This document shows positions 1 through 6,725 of a stretch of DNA of 9,506 nucleotides, piece by piece. Position 1 is the first letter of the stretch. Each line of letters begins with the position of its first letter. The translations under genes and the position numbers were made by a program. Origin of the DNA: Gammaproteobacteria bacterium. GTDB lineage: Bacteria; Pseudomonadota; Gammaproteobacteria; Steroidobacterales; SZUA-146. The DNA lies in contig JABDLQ010000412.1 of the NCBI GenBank assembly GCA_013002925.1, positions 1-9,506 of the forward strand, written 5' to 3'. A model generated the notes under the pieces. That model was not told where the DNA came from. It did no database searches and saw nothing but the letters and a program-made list of their open reading frames with translations.

Positions 1-2837
1 ATATGCACCTGGCCAAGAAACACATTTGAATTGATCGCGCTAAGAGCACCCGCGCTGTCCTCGAAACGCAGATGATGCAATGTGCAGGACTGACAACCCT
101 GCATCTGCACAATGCGCCGGGAATCAGCCTTGAGTGTGGTCTGCGGCACTTCACCGGAATGCAGCGCCACCACGCCATCATTGACGGTCACCGAACCGAT
201 AATCACATGCTCCGACTCGGTAGGGCCAATCGATAAATTGCCTGTGTACGGACTATTGGCTGCCTCTATCAGGCCGATCACCCGTTGGCCACGGACAGCT
301 ACCGTGGTTATGCGGCGGGTCAACCCGTCGAGCGTCGCCAGCGCCGTCTCAGGAGTCGTTCCGGTGGCGCTGTCGTCCCCGTCCTCACGCACAAACAAGA
401 CTTGATCAGTAGCGTCAAAGTTGACAAGCAACTCCAGACTGTCAGCATAGCCATCACCGTCCGAGTCACTGTCCTGCGGATCAAAACCACTGAGCATTTC
501 CTGATAGTCACTGAGTCCGTCACCATCGGTATCGGGATCGAGCACAGTTAGCACAAGTTCCAGCAGCGCGGTTGCACCGCTGCCATCGACTGCGGTCACG
601 GTAACCAGCAGCCCGCCCGCAACCGCATCGACCGGTTGCGGAATACCGCTTAGCTGCCCGGCAACAGAAAGGCCAAGACTTGCGGGAAGTTGGGTTGCAG
701 CAAACGTCAAAGCGTCGTCATCAACATCACTAAACGCTGCAGCAATGTTTACCGCAACCGGTGAGCCGGTGACCAATGTCGGAATCATCGGCACGGCCAC
801 CACTTGTGGAGCATCATTGACGCTTGCCACGGTGACGCTGATGTCCTGTGACCAGGTGGCATCGGTGGATTGGCCGTCATCTGCTAAAACACGTAAGACG
901 AGTTCACCATGTACATCGGGTGTGGACACGAGGGTCAGTTGTCCAGACGCACTGTCGATAGAAAAGTCCGCCGGAGCTGGCGCGGACGAGACCATCGACG
1001 CGCTGTAGGTCACCGTCTGTTCCTGCTCAGCCGACGGTACCGGTGCGGCCATCACCGCTATCGTGAGCTCACCAAAATCCTCATCGACCGTCACTGTACC
1101 GGGTGATAACGTAAACACCGGTGGCGTGTTGGGCGCAGAAATCTCAAGACTGGTTTGTATCGACACCGTGTTTTGCCCGTCGTATGCAAATACGGTAAGC
1201 GTCAGCGGCTGTAATGCATAATCCACTGCTCCGGGGACGCCACTTAGAAGCCCGGCGGTCGGGTCAAATTGCAGGGCGCTTGCCGGCGGCAACCCGGCAA
1301 TGGAATAACGCAATGTGGTCCCGTCCGGGTCGGTAAAAAACACGCTAAAATCTATACCGTCCCCGCTCCAGGTAATGTTTGCTGGCACCATGCCAGGCAC
1401 CGGTGGCACCGAATCTACACGTACCTGCTGTGTCACCGTGCTGACAAGCCCCGCTTCATCGGTGGCACTCCAGGTCACCACCGTTGCGCCGACCGGGAAG
1501 CCGGCAGCCGGGGCATCATTAGTAATAGTGATGCCGGTGATCTCCGAGACATTGTCGGTAACGCTCGGTGCCGGCAACGAAATGCTCGTACGATCTCCCT
1601 GGGCCGCAACAGTAATCGGATCGAGTGTGCCAAGCACAGGTGCCTCCATATCCGCGACCGTAATTTGCCAGATGGCGCCGGAGGTGTTGCCCCATTCGTC
1701 GGACACTGTCGCCGTCAACACGTTTTGACCGAGCTCCAGTTGCGCCGGTAGCCCGAGCTCCCATTTGAGCTCCCCCACCCTGTCGTCAGTCGCAGCAAAA
1801 CCTGATTGTGCCCTGTCCAGCAGCGTCGGTTCGACGGCCACGCCGGCGGCGCTGCTTGCGGCGAGCGGTGCCAGATCTGCCACGCGAATAATTCGAGGCG
1901 CCGTGTTATCAACCGAGCCACCAATCAGCGCGCACGTGAAATCATCGACGCTTGGCACCGGCCGACCCAGATAGCGTGCAAAATTATTGTTGCGAAAGCG
2001 CAGAATCTGCGCGTTGACGGACGCCTGTTCGTTGGCAGCAACGTCCGCCGGCATGATGGCTCTCAAGCCGGTACCGAGGCCATCGAGTCGGCAATCCACC
2101 AGGTCCCGGCTGATCCAGCGAATGTGCCGGAAGTCCGGTTGCGGTGCCTGCATCGCAATCGCCAGCGAGTTGATGGCATTGGCCACACCACCAACGGCCA
2201 ACGCGTAGGAGAATTGCTCAGCGCCACCAGCCGGGGCCAGTGGATCTGGCGGTAACACCGATAGCACATCAAACCCGAATGCTGCGCCAAAACGATTGCG
2301 ATTAATATCCAGGACCTGCAAAAAGTTGCCATTGGATGTTTCCCGTCGGCTTTTTTCAACCAATGCATCGGAAAATACGGTCACCGCAACAACTGACTCC
2401 CCGGCCGGTAGCACGGATACCAGGTGGTCAGTGTCCTCTAGCACGATGACCCGTCGCGCAGCGCGGTTTGGATCCGCTTCATCCACATAACGTCCGCCGG
2501 AAATGATCACCAGCAAATCCTGATCAACATCGGTCGTAAGCGCCCAGTTGCCACGGGCATCAGTTTCTGTCGCCGCCACTTCATCGAGTGGGTATCCGGC
2601 GGCATCAAGGGCGAACAGTCGCACCGTGGAATTGATCAGGGGACCTTTGCTGCCATGACCATTGATCAGACGCAATCCACTCGCCGGTGAGATTACAGCA
2701 CCTGACGAGACATCAGCAGGCACCGAGATAGTGTCCGCCGTCTGCGGCGCATCGCACGCCCAAAGCGTAAAAATAGTGAAGAGCAACAATGCTCTTGTAC
2801 GGATCATGCGAACACCCGGCAAGCTGGATTTTCTCAT
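1..2837 (-). CDS. Large multidomain putative surface lipoprotein (partial, C-terminus beyond left edge)
   Basis: An uninterrupted minus-strand frame of 945 codons runs from an ATG at 2837 to the window edge without a stop. The N-terminus is basic and then hydrophobic, ending in LWAC (Cys28), a plausible lipobox; Trp at -2 is unusual. Asp at +2 is the inner-membrane retention signal in E. coli, a rule that does not hold in all bacteria. Approximate domains: 50-100 carboxypeptidase-regulatory-like (ETDARGNWALTTD); 115-390 unrecognised mixed region; 395-472 HYR-like (PVGATVVTWSATDEAG); 475-567 putative-Ig/dystroglycan-cadherin type (FDPTAGLLSGVPG); 568-670 cadherin-like (IDSASGQL); 671-765 a second putative-Ig type (LSGIPQP); 766-800 thrombospondin-3-like Asp repeats (DPDTDGDGLSD, DSDSDGDGYAD); from 812 the start of a right-handed beta-helix (REDGDDSATGTTPETALATL). 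The first ATG is preferred because GAGG lies 8 nt upstream; an in-frame ATG at 2807 also gives a usable signal peptide. A surface adhesin or polymer-binding role is likely for such an architecture, but the ligand is unknown. Confidence 0.85.
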   Translation of the reverse strand, partial: MRKSSLPGVRMIRTRALLLFTIFTLWACDAPQTADTISVPADVSSGAVISPASGLRLINGHGSKGPLINSTVRLFALDAAGYPLDEVAATETDARGNWALTTDVDQDLLVIISGGRYVDEADPNRAARRVIVLEDTDHLVSVLPAGESVVAVTVFSDALVEKSRRETSNGNFLQVLDINRNRFGAAFGFDVLSVLPPDPLAPAGGAEQFSYALAVGGVANAINSLAIAMQAPQPDFRHIRWISRDLVDCRLDGLGTGLRAIMPADVAANEQASVNAQILRFRNNNFARYLGRPVPSVDDFTCALIGGSVDNTAPRIIRVADLAPLAASSAAGVAVEPTLLDRAQSGFAATDDRVGELKWELGLPAQLELGQNVLTATVSDEWGNTSGAIWQITVADMEAPVLGTLDPITVAAQGDRTSISLPAPSVTDNVSEITGITITNDAPAAGFPVGATVVTWSATDEAGLVSTVTQQVRVDSVPPVPGMVPANITWSGDGIDFSVFFTDPDGTTLRYSIAGLPPASALQFDPTAGLLSGVPGAVDYALQPLTLTVFAYDGQNTVSIQTSLEISAPNTPPVFTLSPGTVTVDEDFGELTIAVMAAPVPSAEQEQTVTYSASMVSSAPAPADFSIDSASGQLTLVSTPDVHGELVLRVLADDGQSTDATWSQDISVTVASVNDAPQVVAVPMIPTLVTGSPVAVNIAAAFSDVDDDALTFAATQLPASLGLSVAGQLSGIPQPVDAVAGGLLVTVTAVDGSGATALLELVLTVLDPDTDGDGLSDYQEMLSGFDPQDSDSDGDGYADSLELLVNFDATDQVLFVREDGDDSATGTTPETALATLDGLTRRITTVAVRGQRVIGLIEAANSPYTGNLSIGPTESEHVIIGSVTVNDGVVALHSGEVPQTTLKADSRRIVQMQGCQSCTLHHLRFEDSAGALSAINSNVFLGQVH

Positions 2838-2845
2838 TATGTCAG

Positions 2846-2849
2846 CCTC
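2846..2849 (-). promoter_or_regulatory. Shine-Dalgarno site of the large lipoprotein gene
   Basis: GAGG on the minus strand lies 8 nt upstream of the ATG at 2837. The alternative in-frame ATG at 2807 has no comparable purine-rich site in front of it, so this element decides the start. No convincing -35/-10 pair was seen in the rest of the 143-bp gap up to the terminator. Confidence 0.6.
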
Positions 2850-2980
2850 AAGACCGATAGATGTGCTCCGCTTCACAAAATCCCCGGTATTTCATGACGG
2901 CTGGCAACTGCACTGCACCAATGTCGCCTGACACGTGCGATCAATAGCCGGTAATGTTGCACGAACCGGTGTTCTGGCGC

Positions 2981-3011
2981 AAAAAAAAACCCGCCAAAAG
3001 GCGGGTTTTTT
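2981..3011 (-). terminator. Intrinsic terminator after the FecR-domain gene (potentially bidirectional)
   Basis: A perfect 6-bp GC stem (CCCGCC at 2990-2995, GGCGGG at 3000-3005) with an AAAA loop is flanked by nine A on the left and six T on the right. Read on the minus strand it ends in a run of nine U, about 20 nt past the stop codon at 3031, and should terminate the FecR-domain transcript. The flanking A and T runs also extend the stem by A-U pairs and make it symmetric, so it could act in the other direction, although no plus-strand gene is seen to its left. It separates the large lipoprotein gene from the upstream pair, so that gene probably has its own promoter. Confidence 0.92.
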
Positions 3012-3030
3012 CGTTCCTGATACGTCAGGT

Positions 3031-4569
3031 TTAGTTGCCGTCGGGCGCTGTCTGAAAGGCCGCCGAACCATTGACTTCGGTGCTGCCCTCATTCAGCGTG
3101 TACGTCATGCCGGCACCGGTTATTTCACCGCTGTCGTTGCCGCTGAAGAACCCGCCCAGATCACCGGATCCGGTCGCTGTGCCATTGTCACCGGTCACCG
3201 TAACATCGTCAAACTCGCCCGCAAACGTTGCATCAGCGGAATTGATGTCGACATCCTGAGCGCTCGCGTTCCAGACTTCATTGGTCTCGGCAAACGACAG
3301 GTTGACATCAGCATCAACAGTCTGTGAGGTAAAGTCTGCCGACAGGTCCGCAGAACCCAGGGTTCCGGTATTGCCGCGATTATCAGTAGGATCGGTGTTA
3401 CCAATCAGCTCAAACTGAGCGGTGCCGGTTGTCGGTACCATCGGGCTGGCGCTGCCATCAGCACCTGCGACATAGTGGACACTGCCGTCGACAGGAGCGC
3501 TCGTTGCAGAATCGCCACTGGTGACCGCCACGTTGCCGTCTGACCAGCGACCCCAGTTAAGTCCGGTTGCGCCTGCACGGTCATCATCCCGGCCGACGTT
3601 GACAACGTTGCCACCGTCCAGACTGACACTGTCCGTACCGTCATTAAAACCGACTACGTTACCAGCTGCATCGCGCACGGCATTGGCCGTCGCTGCGCCA
3701 CTGACACCGGCGTCACTCTTGCCAGGGTAGGCGCTGAAGGCCACCGCACCCAAAGCAGGAGCAGCTTCAGCTTCGCCGTCCAGCAAGTTGGCCGGGTTAC
3801 CCGCTGCATCCGAAGCATCAAGCCCGGTGTCCGGGGTTCCGGCAACTGCTTCATCATCAGCAGATGCTTCTTCATCACCCGATGTTTCTGAGCTGGCAGC
3901 CATCATGGCGGCAGCATCAGCACTACGCGAAGGAACTGCACCTGCATCCTTGACGTATCCGGCTTCACCGGCATCAAGGTCAAGAGCGCCGGCATCCGTC
4001 GTCATGCTGACGCCACCGTCATTAACTGCAATGTACAAACCGTCTTTCAGGTCTTTACCCACCACCTTGGAGTAGGCCATACAATCGGCAGCGCAATACA
4101 CTGCATCGTAGTCGGTGCCGCGAATACCAATGGTCGCAACCGGCGTTTTCACTCGGTAATTGGCTTTGTTTTCTTTGCCAATCGCACCGGTTATCGAGCG
4201 GAAGCCACCTTTTACCAGCGCAAAGAAACTGCGTGGTTCAGTTTCCTCGGCAAACGCCGTCGCAGTGTTCGAAGCACTCGCTGGCATGCGAAACTGTTCA
4301 ATGACAAATTCCGTGCCCGGGCGTAATGCCAGCAAACCGCCGTCGGCCATTTGCAGTTGAACGCGTCCGTTTGAAGAAGTGATCACGGTATCGCCGGAGT
4401 CTACAGAACTTCCTTTGACTAGCGCCTTGCGATCCCCATCGGGAGAAACGGTAAACGCCTTACCATAAACAAAAATTGCTTTACCGGCATCCGCTAAGGA
4501 CAACGCCGGAAAAAACAATGAGAACGTTATCGCGATGGATAATGCGTATTTAACAATAGTTTTGTTCAT
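3031..4569 (-). CDS. Exported FecR-domain protein with beta-rich C-terminus, candidate Slam/T11SS cargo
   Basis: A 512-residue protein. Residues 1-26 form a Sec signal peptide with probable cleavage after LSLA; there is no lipobox cysteine. Residues ~28-207 are a FecR domain: an SSVDSGDTVITSSNGRVQLQ stretch, ALRPGTEF at 81-88, and the hallmark VKTPVATIGIRGTDYD at 140-155, followed by a close Cys159/Cys163 pair. Residues ~208-335 are a low-complexity Ala/Asp/Glu-rich linker. Residues ~336-505 contain short alternating beta-type segments rich in Gly, Asp and Asn (PTTGTAQFELIG, then GGFFSGNDSGEITGAGMTY), resembling the C-terminal barrel of TbpB-like cargo proteins; this resemblance is by eye. 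No sigma factor or TonB receptor is adjacent, so the classical FecR anti-sigma role is unlikely. The gene lies 128 bp downstream of the Slam-like gene on the same strand and ends at a strong terminator. A weak AGG sits 8 nt before the ATG. FecR assignment is firm; the C-terminal assignment is tentative. Confidence 0.9.
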   Translation of the reverse strand: MNKTIVKYALSIAITFSLFFPALSLADAGKAIFVYGKAFTVSPDGDRKALVKGSSVDSGDTVITSSNGRVQLQMADGGLLALRPGTEFVIEQFRMPASASNTATAFAEETEPRSFFALVKGGFRSITGAIGKENKANYRVKTPVATIGIRGTDYDAVYCAADCMAYSKVVGKDLKDGLYIAVNDGGVSMTTDAGALDLDAGEAGYVKDAGAVPSRSADAAAMMAASSETSGDEEASADDEAVAGTPDTGLDASDAAGNPANLLDGEAEAAPALGAVAFSAYPGKSDAGVSGAATANAVRDAAGNVVGFNDGTDSVSLDGGNVVNVGRDDDRAGATGLNWGRWSDGNVAVTSGDSATSAPVDGSVHYVAGADGSASPMVPTTGTAQFELIGNTDPTDNRGNTGTLGSADLSADFTSQTVDADVNLSFAETNEVWNASAQDVDINSADATFAGEFDDVTVTGDNGTATGSGDLGGFFSGNDSGEITGAGMTYTLNEGSTEVNGSAAFQTAPDGN

Positions 4570-4646
4570 CTCAATTACCTGGTCTGTGCAAGAAAAAGGG
4601 TGCCTTTAAAGCTTGCAACCATACTAGTGAAAATATTAGTTTTTCG

Positions 4647-4697
4647 CCGTGATAGTCCTCACGTCTGAAACGATAAAACCGTGACGAATGTCTGAAA
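4647..4697. repeat. Short paired direct repeats in the Slam-FecR intergenic gap
   Basis: Plus-strand CCGTGA occurs at 4647-4652 and 4679-4684, and GTCTGAAA at 4663-4670 and 4690-4697. The order is the same in both copies, with a 10-nt and a 5-nt inner spacer. The pair sits in the 128-bp gap between the stop of the Slam-like gene and the start of the FecR-domain gene. It could be a regulator-binding site or chance. No clear sigma-70 promoter was found in this gap; an isolated TAATAT on the minus strand lacks a -35 partner. Confidence 0.35.
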
Positions 4698-6017
4698 TCA
4701 GTGAAACTGGTAGTTTATCCGGACTTTTGCTTCGAATCTTTCGTACGCGAATATGTCAACAAAGGTGTCATTCAGTGAGTACGACAGAGTATGTGAAAAC
4801 GTCCAGTTGGGGCGGAACATCCAGTCCAGACTCGCTATGCCACGATACAGGTCATCGGCCCGAGGTGCGGTGAAGCGTTGCTCAAAAAAGACCTCATCAT
4901 AACTGCTGTCCTGGTAATACATGGACAGGTGGCTGCGTACACGAGGTGAAAAAATCCATGTGAGACTTGCGCTGGCATAACCAAAATCGCGGGCATAACG
5001 TGAATCAGCTTGCTCGGGGTCTTCGGTACCATAGCCAATCCGCACCGACAACGCCCCGCGCTTGTCGGGCCCAAAATCGAGGCTACCCATCAACCCGAGC
5101 AAACCGCGATTTACATCTTTAACTTTCAACTTGTCGCCATAACGAATGATGCCAAAATCTCCGGTAATCCCGATTTTCCAGTCATCTGTCAGACGTCGCA
5201 GCCAGATGCCGGACAGATTAACGCCCCGGCTGTTGCTGTCACCATCCACTTTTAGATCATAGGCTGACAATCGCAGCATCTGGGTATCCCCGTCTACACG
5301 GCGGGTCAGACCCACGTTCAACGTGCTCACGGTTGAATCCACAAATGACGCCAGCGAATTACTGCGGTGTTGCAGGCCCACCGCAGCGGTCAGCGCAAGG
5401 CGGCGCGAGAAGCGATAGCCCATGCCGGCATTTAGCCCCGCCGCAAAAAAATCACTGTCCTGTTCGCGGCTTTGGGCATCCAGGTCGAACCCCAGAAAAT
5501 TCTCTGCCACCGTGGCGCTGTTAACGTTACTGTCATAACCTGCTGCCGTATGGACGTTCAGATAACGACTGAAACGGGACGCCCGCGAGCGTACTTTTAT
5601 GACCTGCCGCAGTTCCGCAATCGCGTTGCGTGCTTTTTCAGGCGGCCGCGTGTTTGCCAGAAGGTCAAGCTGCTCCGATGCTTTGACATAATTTTCCATA
5701 CCCAGCCACGCTCGCGCCATATCCAGCCGCGCCCCATGAAAAGACGGATTCGCAAGTAACAGCCGTTCAAATACCAAAATGGACTCGGCATAGGAGCCCG
5801 AGTCAAGCAGGGCCAGCGCCAGTGGGTAATCATATTCTGGTTGCCCACCTCGTGCGTACTGCAGCGGCCGTAACAAAGCGAGCGCCCCCCGACTGTCACC
5901 TTGCTCAATCAGTTGATGGGCCTGTTCGACTACAGTTGGGGTTTGCGCCACCAATCCTGTCGTTGTAGCAAAGCTCATAATCGTTATGAGGATTGAAATG
6001 AAGCGTGTAAATGTCAC
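4698..6017 (-). CDS. Slam-like (DUF560 / type XI secretion) outer-membrane beta-barrel protein with TPR-like N-terminus
   Basis: A 439-residue protein starting at GTG (6017), with AAAGGA 10 nt upstream; no ATG lies in frame just upstream. Residues 1-24 form a signal peptide (cleavage after GLVA). Residues ~28-145 are TPR-like helical repeats (e.g. YAESILVFERLLLANPSFHG at 76-95). Residues ~150-439 form a predicted outer-membrane barrel, opening with GYDSNVNSA at 160-168, which matches the conserved start of DUF560/Slam barrels. Many amphipathic strands follow and the protein ends RINYQFH, close to a beta-signal recognised by the BAM machinery. Family members move TbpB-like lipoproteins or soluble cargo across the outer membrane. 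The adjacent FecR-domain gene downstream is the obvious candidate cargo. The gene diverges from nudJ, with a CRP-type site and -10 element in between. A generic TPR-barrel porin is the alternative if the DUF560 match fails. Confidence 0.82.
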   Translation of the reverse strand: MTFTRFISILITIMSFATTTGLVAQTPTVVEQAHQLIEQGDSRGALALLRPLQYARGGQPEYDYPLALALLDSGSYAESILVFERLLLANPSFHGARLDMARAWLGMENYVKASEQLDLLANTRPPEKARNAIAELRQVIKVRSRASRFSRYLNVHTAAGYDSNVNSATVAENFLGFDLDAQSREQDSDFFAAGLNAGMGYRFSRRLALTAAVGLQHRSNSLASFVDSTVSTLNVGLTRRVDGDTQMLRLSAYDLKVDGDSNSRGVNLSGIWLRRLTDDWKIGITGDFGIIRYGDKLKVKDVNRGLLGLMGSLDFGPDKRGALSVRIGYGTEDPEQADSRYARDFGYASASLTWIFSPRVRSHLSMYYQDSSYDEVFFEQRFTAPRADDLYRGIASLDWMFRPNWTFSHTLSYSLNDTFVDIFAYERFEAKVRINYQFH

Positions 6018-6027
6018 AATAAAGCAG

Positions 6028-6033
6028 TCCTTT
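6028..6033 (-). promoter_or_regulatory. Shine-Dalgarno site supporting the GTG start of the Slam-like gene
   Basis: AAAGGA on the minus strand ends 10 nt before the GTG at 6017. It supports the non-ATG start. The next in-frame ATG, codon 14, would remove most of the signal peptide. Confidence 0.55.
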
Positions 6034-6042
6034 GTTCTACCG

Positions 6043-6132
6043 GAATTGGATAATCACAGTCGGTGGGATAATGCCACAACCGTTAAATCCCGCACAGAAA
6101 AACAGCACGCCGGATGTGTCGTTTTCCAATTC
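6043..6132. repeat. Widely spaced 8-bp inverted repeat in the Slam-like leader
   Basis: GAATTGGA (6043-6050) and TCCAATTC (6125-6132) are exact reverse complements 74 bp apart. The distal arm covers the predicted transcription start and the proximal arm lies just before the Shine-Dalgarno region. Between them GGATAAT occurs twice (6048-6054, 6066-6072). It could be a pair of operators or a long-range RNA pairing in the leader; chance is also possible. Confidence 0.3.
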
Positions 6133-6134
6133 GT

Positions 6135-6140
6135 ATCATA
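6135..6140 (-). promoter_or_regulatory. Predicted -10 element of the Slam-like gene promoter
   Basis: On the minus strand this reads TATGAT, 5 of 6 matches to the sigma-70 -10 consensus. It predicts a start near 6127-6128 and a leader of about 110 nt. There is no -35 match at the right distance, as expected for an activator-dependent promoter, and the CRP-type site is centred ~41 bp upstream of the predicted start. Confidence 0.5.
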
Positions 6141-6160
6141 CGGATAGCGCCACCATCATG

Positions 6161-6176
6161 TGTGATCACGGTCACA
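6161..6176. promoter_or_regulatory. CRP/Vfr-type operator
   Basis: TGTGATCACGGTCACA contains both perfect half-sites TGTGA and TCACA with the canonical 6-bp spacer, and matches the symmetric consensus TGTGATCTAGATCACA at 13 of 16 positions. Its centre at 6168.5 lies about -40.5 to -41.5 from the start predicted by the TATGAT element on the minus strand, the class II activation position. It also lies 24 bp upstream of the nudJ start codon, where it would more likely repress or merely overlap the nudJ promoter. Confidence 0.7.
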
Positions 6177-6200
6177 GTATTCTGTTAACATGGCGATAAC

Positions 6201-6704
6201 ATGATGCGCAATATGAACAAGCAATTAGCTCCCGAACTTACAGTTGCGGCGCTCGCTGAGCATCAAGGTAAATTTCTGATGATCGAGGAGCGAGTCAACG
6301 GCGTACTGGTAATTAATCAGCCAGCCGGTCATCTGGAGAATTGTGAAACCCTGGTCGATGCCGTTGCCCGAGAGTGCTTTGAAGAGTCCGGGTGGCAGTT
6401 TGAAGCAACTGATCTGTGCAGTATCTTTTCCTGGGTGCATCCCCGCCGGAACGTTACCGTCGTCCGTTTCGTTTTTTGTGGCACCGCCTTGAACCACGAC
6501 CCCGCGGCCAGGCTGGACGATGGCGTGCTGCGGGCATTGTGGATGACCCCTAACGAAATATTTGCGCAACGTGCGCGGCTGCGCAGCCCCATGGTGGAAC
6601 AGGCCGTGCGCGATTATCTGGACGGCAAGCGGTTTCCACTTGATCTTGTCACCCACATTGATCATCCGACTCTAATGGAGCGCGCCCGCCGCACGGCAAG
6701 CTGA
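6201..6704 (+). CDS. nudJ: NudJ-type Nudix hydrolase
   Basis: A 167-residue cytoplasmic Nudix hydrolase. The Nudix box spans residues 43-65: Gly43, Glu49, Arg57-Glu58, Glu61-Glu62 and Gly64 (from GHLENCET to RECFEESGW) fit G-x5-E-x7-REUxEExGU and supply the Mg2+ ligands. NQPAGHLE, the RSPMV segment and the DYLDGKRFPLDL tail match E. coli NudJ (153 residues), described as a phosphatase on HMP-PP, thiamine diphosphate and nucleoside di/triphosphates. Substrate here is inferred from the family. Position immediately upstream of mnmA, as in E. coli, supports the assignment. ATG codons at 6201, 6204 and 6213 are all in frame and none has a strong Shine-Dalgarno site; the third gives an N-terminus closest to the E. 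coli protein. The gene diverges from the Slam-like gene. Confidence 0.92.
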   Translation: MMRNMNKQLAPELTVAALAEHQGKFLMIEERVNGVLVINQPAGHLENCETLVDAVARECFEESGWQFEATDLCSIFSWVHPRRNVTVVRFVFCGTALNHDPAARLDDGVLRALWMTPNEIFAQRARLRSPMVEQAVRDYLDGKRFPLDLVTHIDHPTLMERARRTAS

Positions 6705-6725
6705 GCGGTTCCGCTGTTGTGGCAC

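Noticed and set aside
1269..1751. Plus-strand open frames of 137-160 codons (1269-1751, 1315-1728)
   Set aside because: They lie antisense to the continuous lipoprotein frame, whose domains are recognisable; the plus-strand translations are Arg/His/Cys- or Ser/Thr-rich with no family resemblance.
2935..3327. Plus-strand 130-codon frame running through the terminator
   Set aside because: It reads through the terminator hairpin and is antisense to the FecR-protein C-terminus; its translation has no coherent domain.
4585..4608. Small AAAGG/CCTTT hairpin followed by T-rich sequence upstream of the FecR-domain gene
   Set aside because: Only five pairs, two of them GC, with a 3-nt loop; too weak to call a terminator or attenuator.
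6225..6665. Minus-strand open frame of 146 codons opposite nudJ
   Set aside because: Fully antisense to a gene with an intact Nudix box; no recognisable domain and no ribosome-binding site.
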